Positions 6,682 to 7,529 of a DNA stretch of 7,529 bases are shown here, one piece after another. Location of the stretch: assembly GCA_946221975.1 (NCBI GenBank), contig CAMIGT010000055.1, forward strand, positions 1 through 7,529, written 5' to 3'. Position 1 is the first letter of the stretch. Each line of letters begins with the position of its first letter. The notes beneath the pieces were generated by a model. The model did no database searches. It was given only the letters and a program-made list of their open reading frames with translations, and was not told the DNA's origin. The stretch is from an uncultured Blastococcus sp. (GTDB taxonomy: Bacteria; Actinomycetota; Actinomycetes; Mycobacteriales; Antricoccaceae). The translations under genes and the position numbers were made by a program.

Positions 6682-7529
6682 ACGGGGTGAGAGCCGCCCG
6701 CGTTATCCATACCGGCCAGGCCATCGTCGACCTCGTGCTTACTGTCGATGCCTTGCCGGACATCGGCGGTGACGTCTTCGCGTCCAGCCACGAGCTCACC
6801 GCGGGCGGCGGCTTCAACGTGATGGCCGCGGCCGCTCGTGACGGCGCGTCCGTGGTGTACGCCGGTGGACGAGGGTCGGGTCCGTTCGCGGCCATCGTCG
6901 ATGCGGCACTGCGGCGCGAAGGGATCGCGGCGACGGCGGTGGCGCACCCGCGCTCAGACATCGGGTTCAGCGTCGCGCTCGTCGATGCCGACGCCGAACG
7001 CACCTTCGTGTCCACGACCGGGGCCGAGGCCGACATCGCGCCGGACCACTTCGACTCGGTCAAGCTGCGAGCCGGTGACGTCGTCTACGTATCTGGCTAC
7101 AGCCTCTACCACCGCACAGTCGGCCCCACCGTGCTTGCCTGGCTGTCGCGGGTCCGGCCGTCGACGGTCGTCGTGGATGCATCGCCGATGATCGACGCCG
7201 TGCCGCACGATCTCCTAGCCGCGGCCCGATCTGTGGCAACACTGTGGACGCTCAACCAGCGCGAAGCTCAACTTCTTCTTGCCAAGATCGCGCCGGACAC
7301 CCGCGCCGGCTCCATCGACCAGGTGGCCGGCGTACTCGCCGACACACTCAGACGCGACGTGATCGTCCGGGTCGGCGCCGACGGATGCGTGCTCGCCTCC
7401 CCCGGCGGGGCGCCGGAGCTGATCGCGGGATTCCCGACGGCCGCGATCGACACGAACGGGGCGGGCGATGCGCACACCGGAGTGCTGTGCGCCGGTCTTG
7501 CCGCCGGTCACCCGCTCGCCGAGTGCGCA
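6678..7529 (+). CDS. PfkB/ribokinase-family carbohydrate or nucleoside kinase, 3' truncated
   Basis: From ATG 6678 the frame is open for 284 codons to the window edge. The protein starts MNGVRAARVIHTGQAIVDLVLTVDALP with the ribokinase-like first strand, then GGGFNVMAAAARDGA (GGGFN 43-47, PfkB signature 1, sugar binding). NQRE (193-196) is the Mg2+/phosphate NxxE motif. DTNGAGDAHTGVLCAGLAAG (from 258) is PfkB signature 2, with D264 as catalytic base and GAG forming the anion hole. All residues needed for ATP-dependent phosphorylation are seen. Perhaps 15-40 C-terminal residues are missing. Substrates in this family include ribose, nucleosides, pseudouridine and hydroxymethylpyrimidine; specificity is not readable here. 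ATGA overlap with the permease stop (6678-6681) and no clear Shine-Dalgarno suggest translational coupling, so an effective stop in the permease could lower its expression. The E. coli counterpart by context is YegV. Confidence 0.93.
   Translation, partial: MNGVRAARVIHTGQAIVDLVLTVDALPDIGGDVFASSHELTAGGGFNVMAAAARDGASVVYAGGRGSGPFAAIVDAALRREGIAATAVAHPRSDIGFSVALVDADAERTFVSTTGAEADIAPDHFDSVKLRAGDVVYVSGYSLYHRTVGPTVLAWLSRVRPSTVVVDASPMIDAVPHDLLAAARSVATLWTLNQREAQLLLAKIAPDTRAGSIDQVAGVLADTLRRDVIVRVGADGCVLASPGGAPELIAGFPTAAIDTNGAGDAHTGVLCAGLAAGHPLAECA

Overview
The window reads as a piece of a high-GC actinobacterial chromosome. Codon third positions are mostly G or C, GTG starts are common, genes are tightly packed with 4-base stop/start overlaps, and there is a PPOX-class flavin/F420-type protein, a cobalamin pathway gene and a GTCGAG-containing palindromic repeat between convergent genes. 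I cannot name the genus.

Layout. Bases 1-477 (+) hold the C-terminal part of an HSL-type alpha/beta hydrolase, cut by the window edge exactly at its nucleophile serine. Bases 478-580 separate it from a convergent gene and carry an imperfect palindrome; a second, shorter copy appears to lie in the last codons of the hydrolase. Bases 581-2074 (-) encode cobyric acid synthase, cobQ. Just upstream on the same strand (2084-2852) is a second, unrelated alpha/beta hydrolase broken by a +1 frameshift. A perfect 28-bp palindrome covers the hydrolase stop and reaches the cobQ start. Divergent from these is a small PPOX-family protein (2926-3336, +).

The most interesting part is 3396-7529 (+): a promoter/operator-like AT-rich patch, then four coupled genes. 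They encode a GntR/HutC regulator, an ADP-ribosylglycohydrolase (DraG-type) family enzyme, an NCS1 nucleobase/nucleoside-type permease and a PfkB/ribokinase-family kinase that runs off the right edge. This matches, part for part, the poorly understood yegTUVW set of Escherichia coli (transporter, DraG-like hydrolase, PfkB kinase, GntR/HutC regulator), except that the transporter here is NCS1 rather than a YegT-type nucleoside porter. The likely joint role is import of an N-ribosyl compound or related base, followed by glycosidic cleavage and phosphorylation, with a ligand-sensing repressor. The substrate is unknown.

Two genes carry one lesion each: a 1-base insertion in the second hydrolase near 2358 and an in-frame TAA at 6094-6096 in the permease. 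In both, the protein resumes cleanly after the lesion, so these are either sequencing or assembly errors or very recent pseudogenes. The PfkB gene is open to the window edge and has no stop inside the window.
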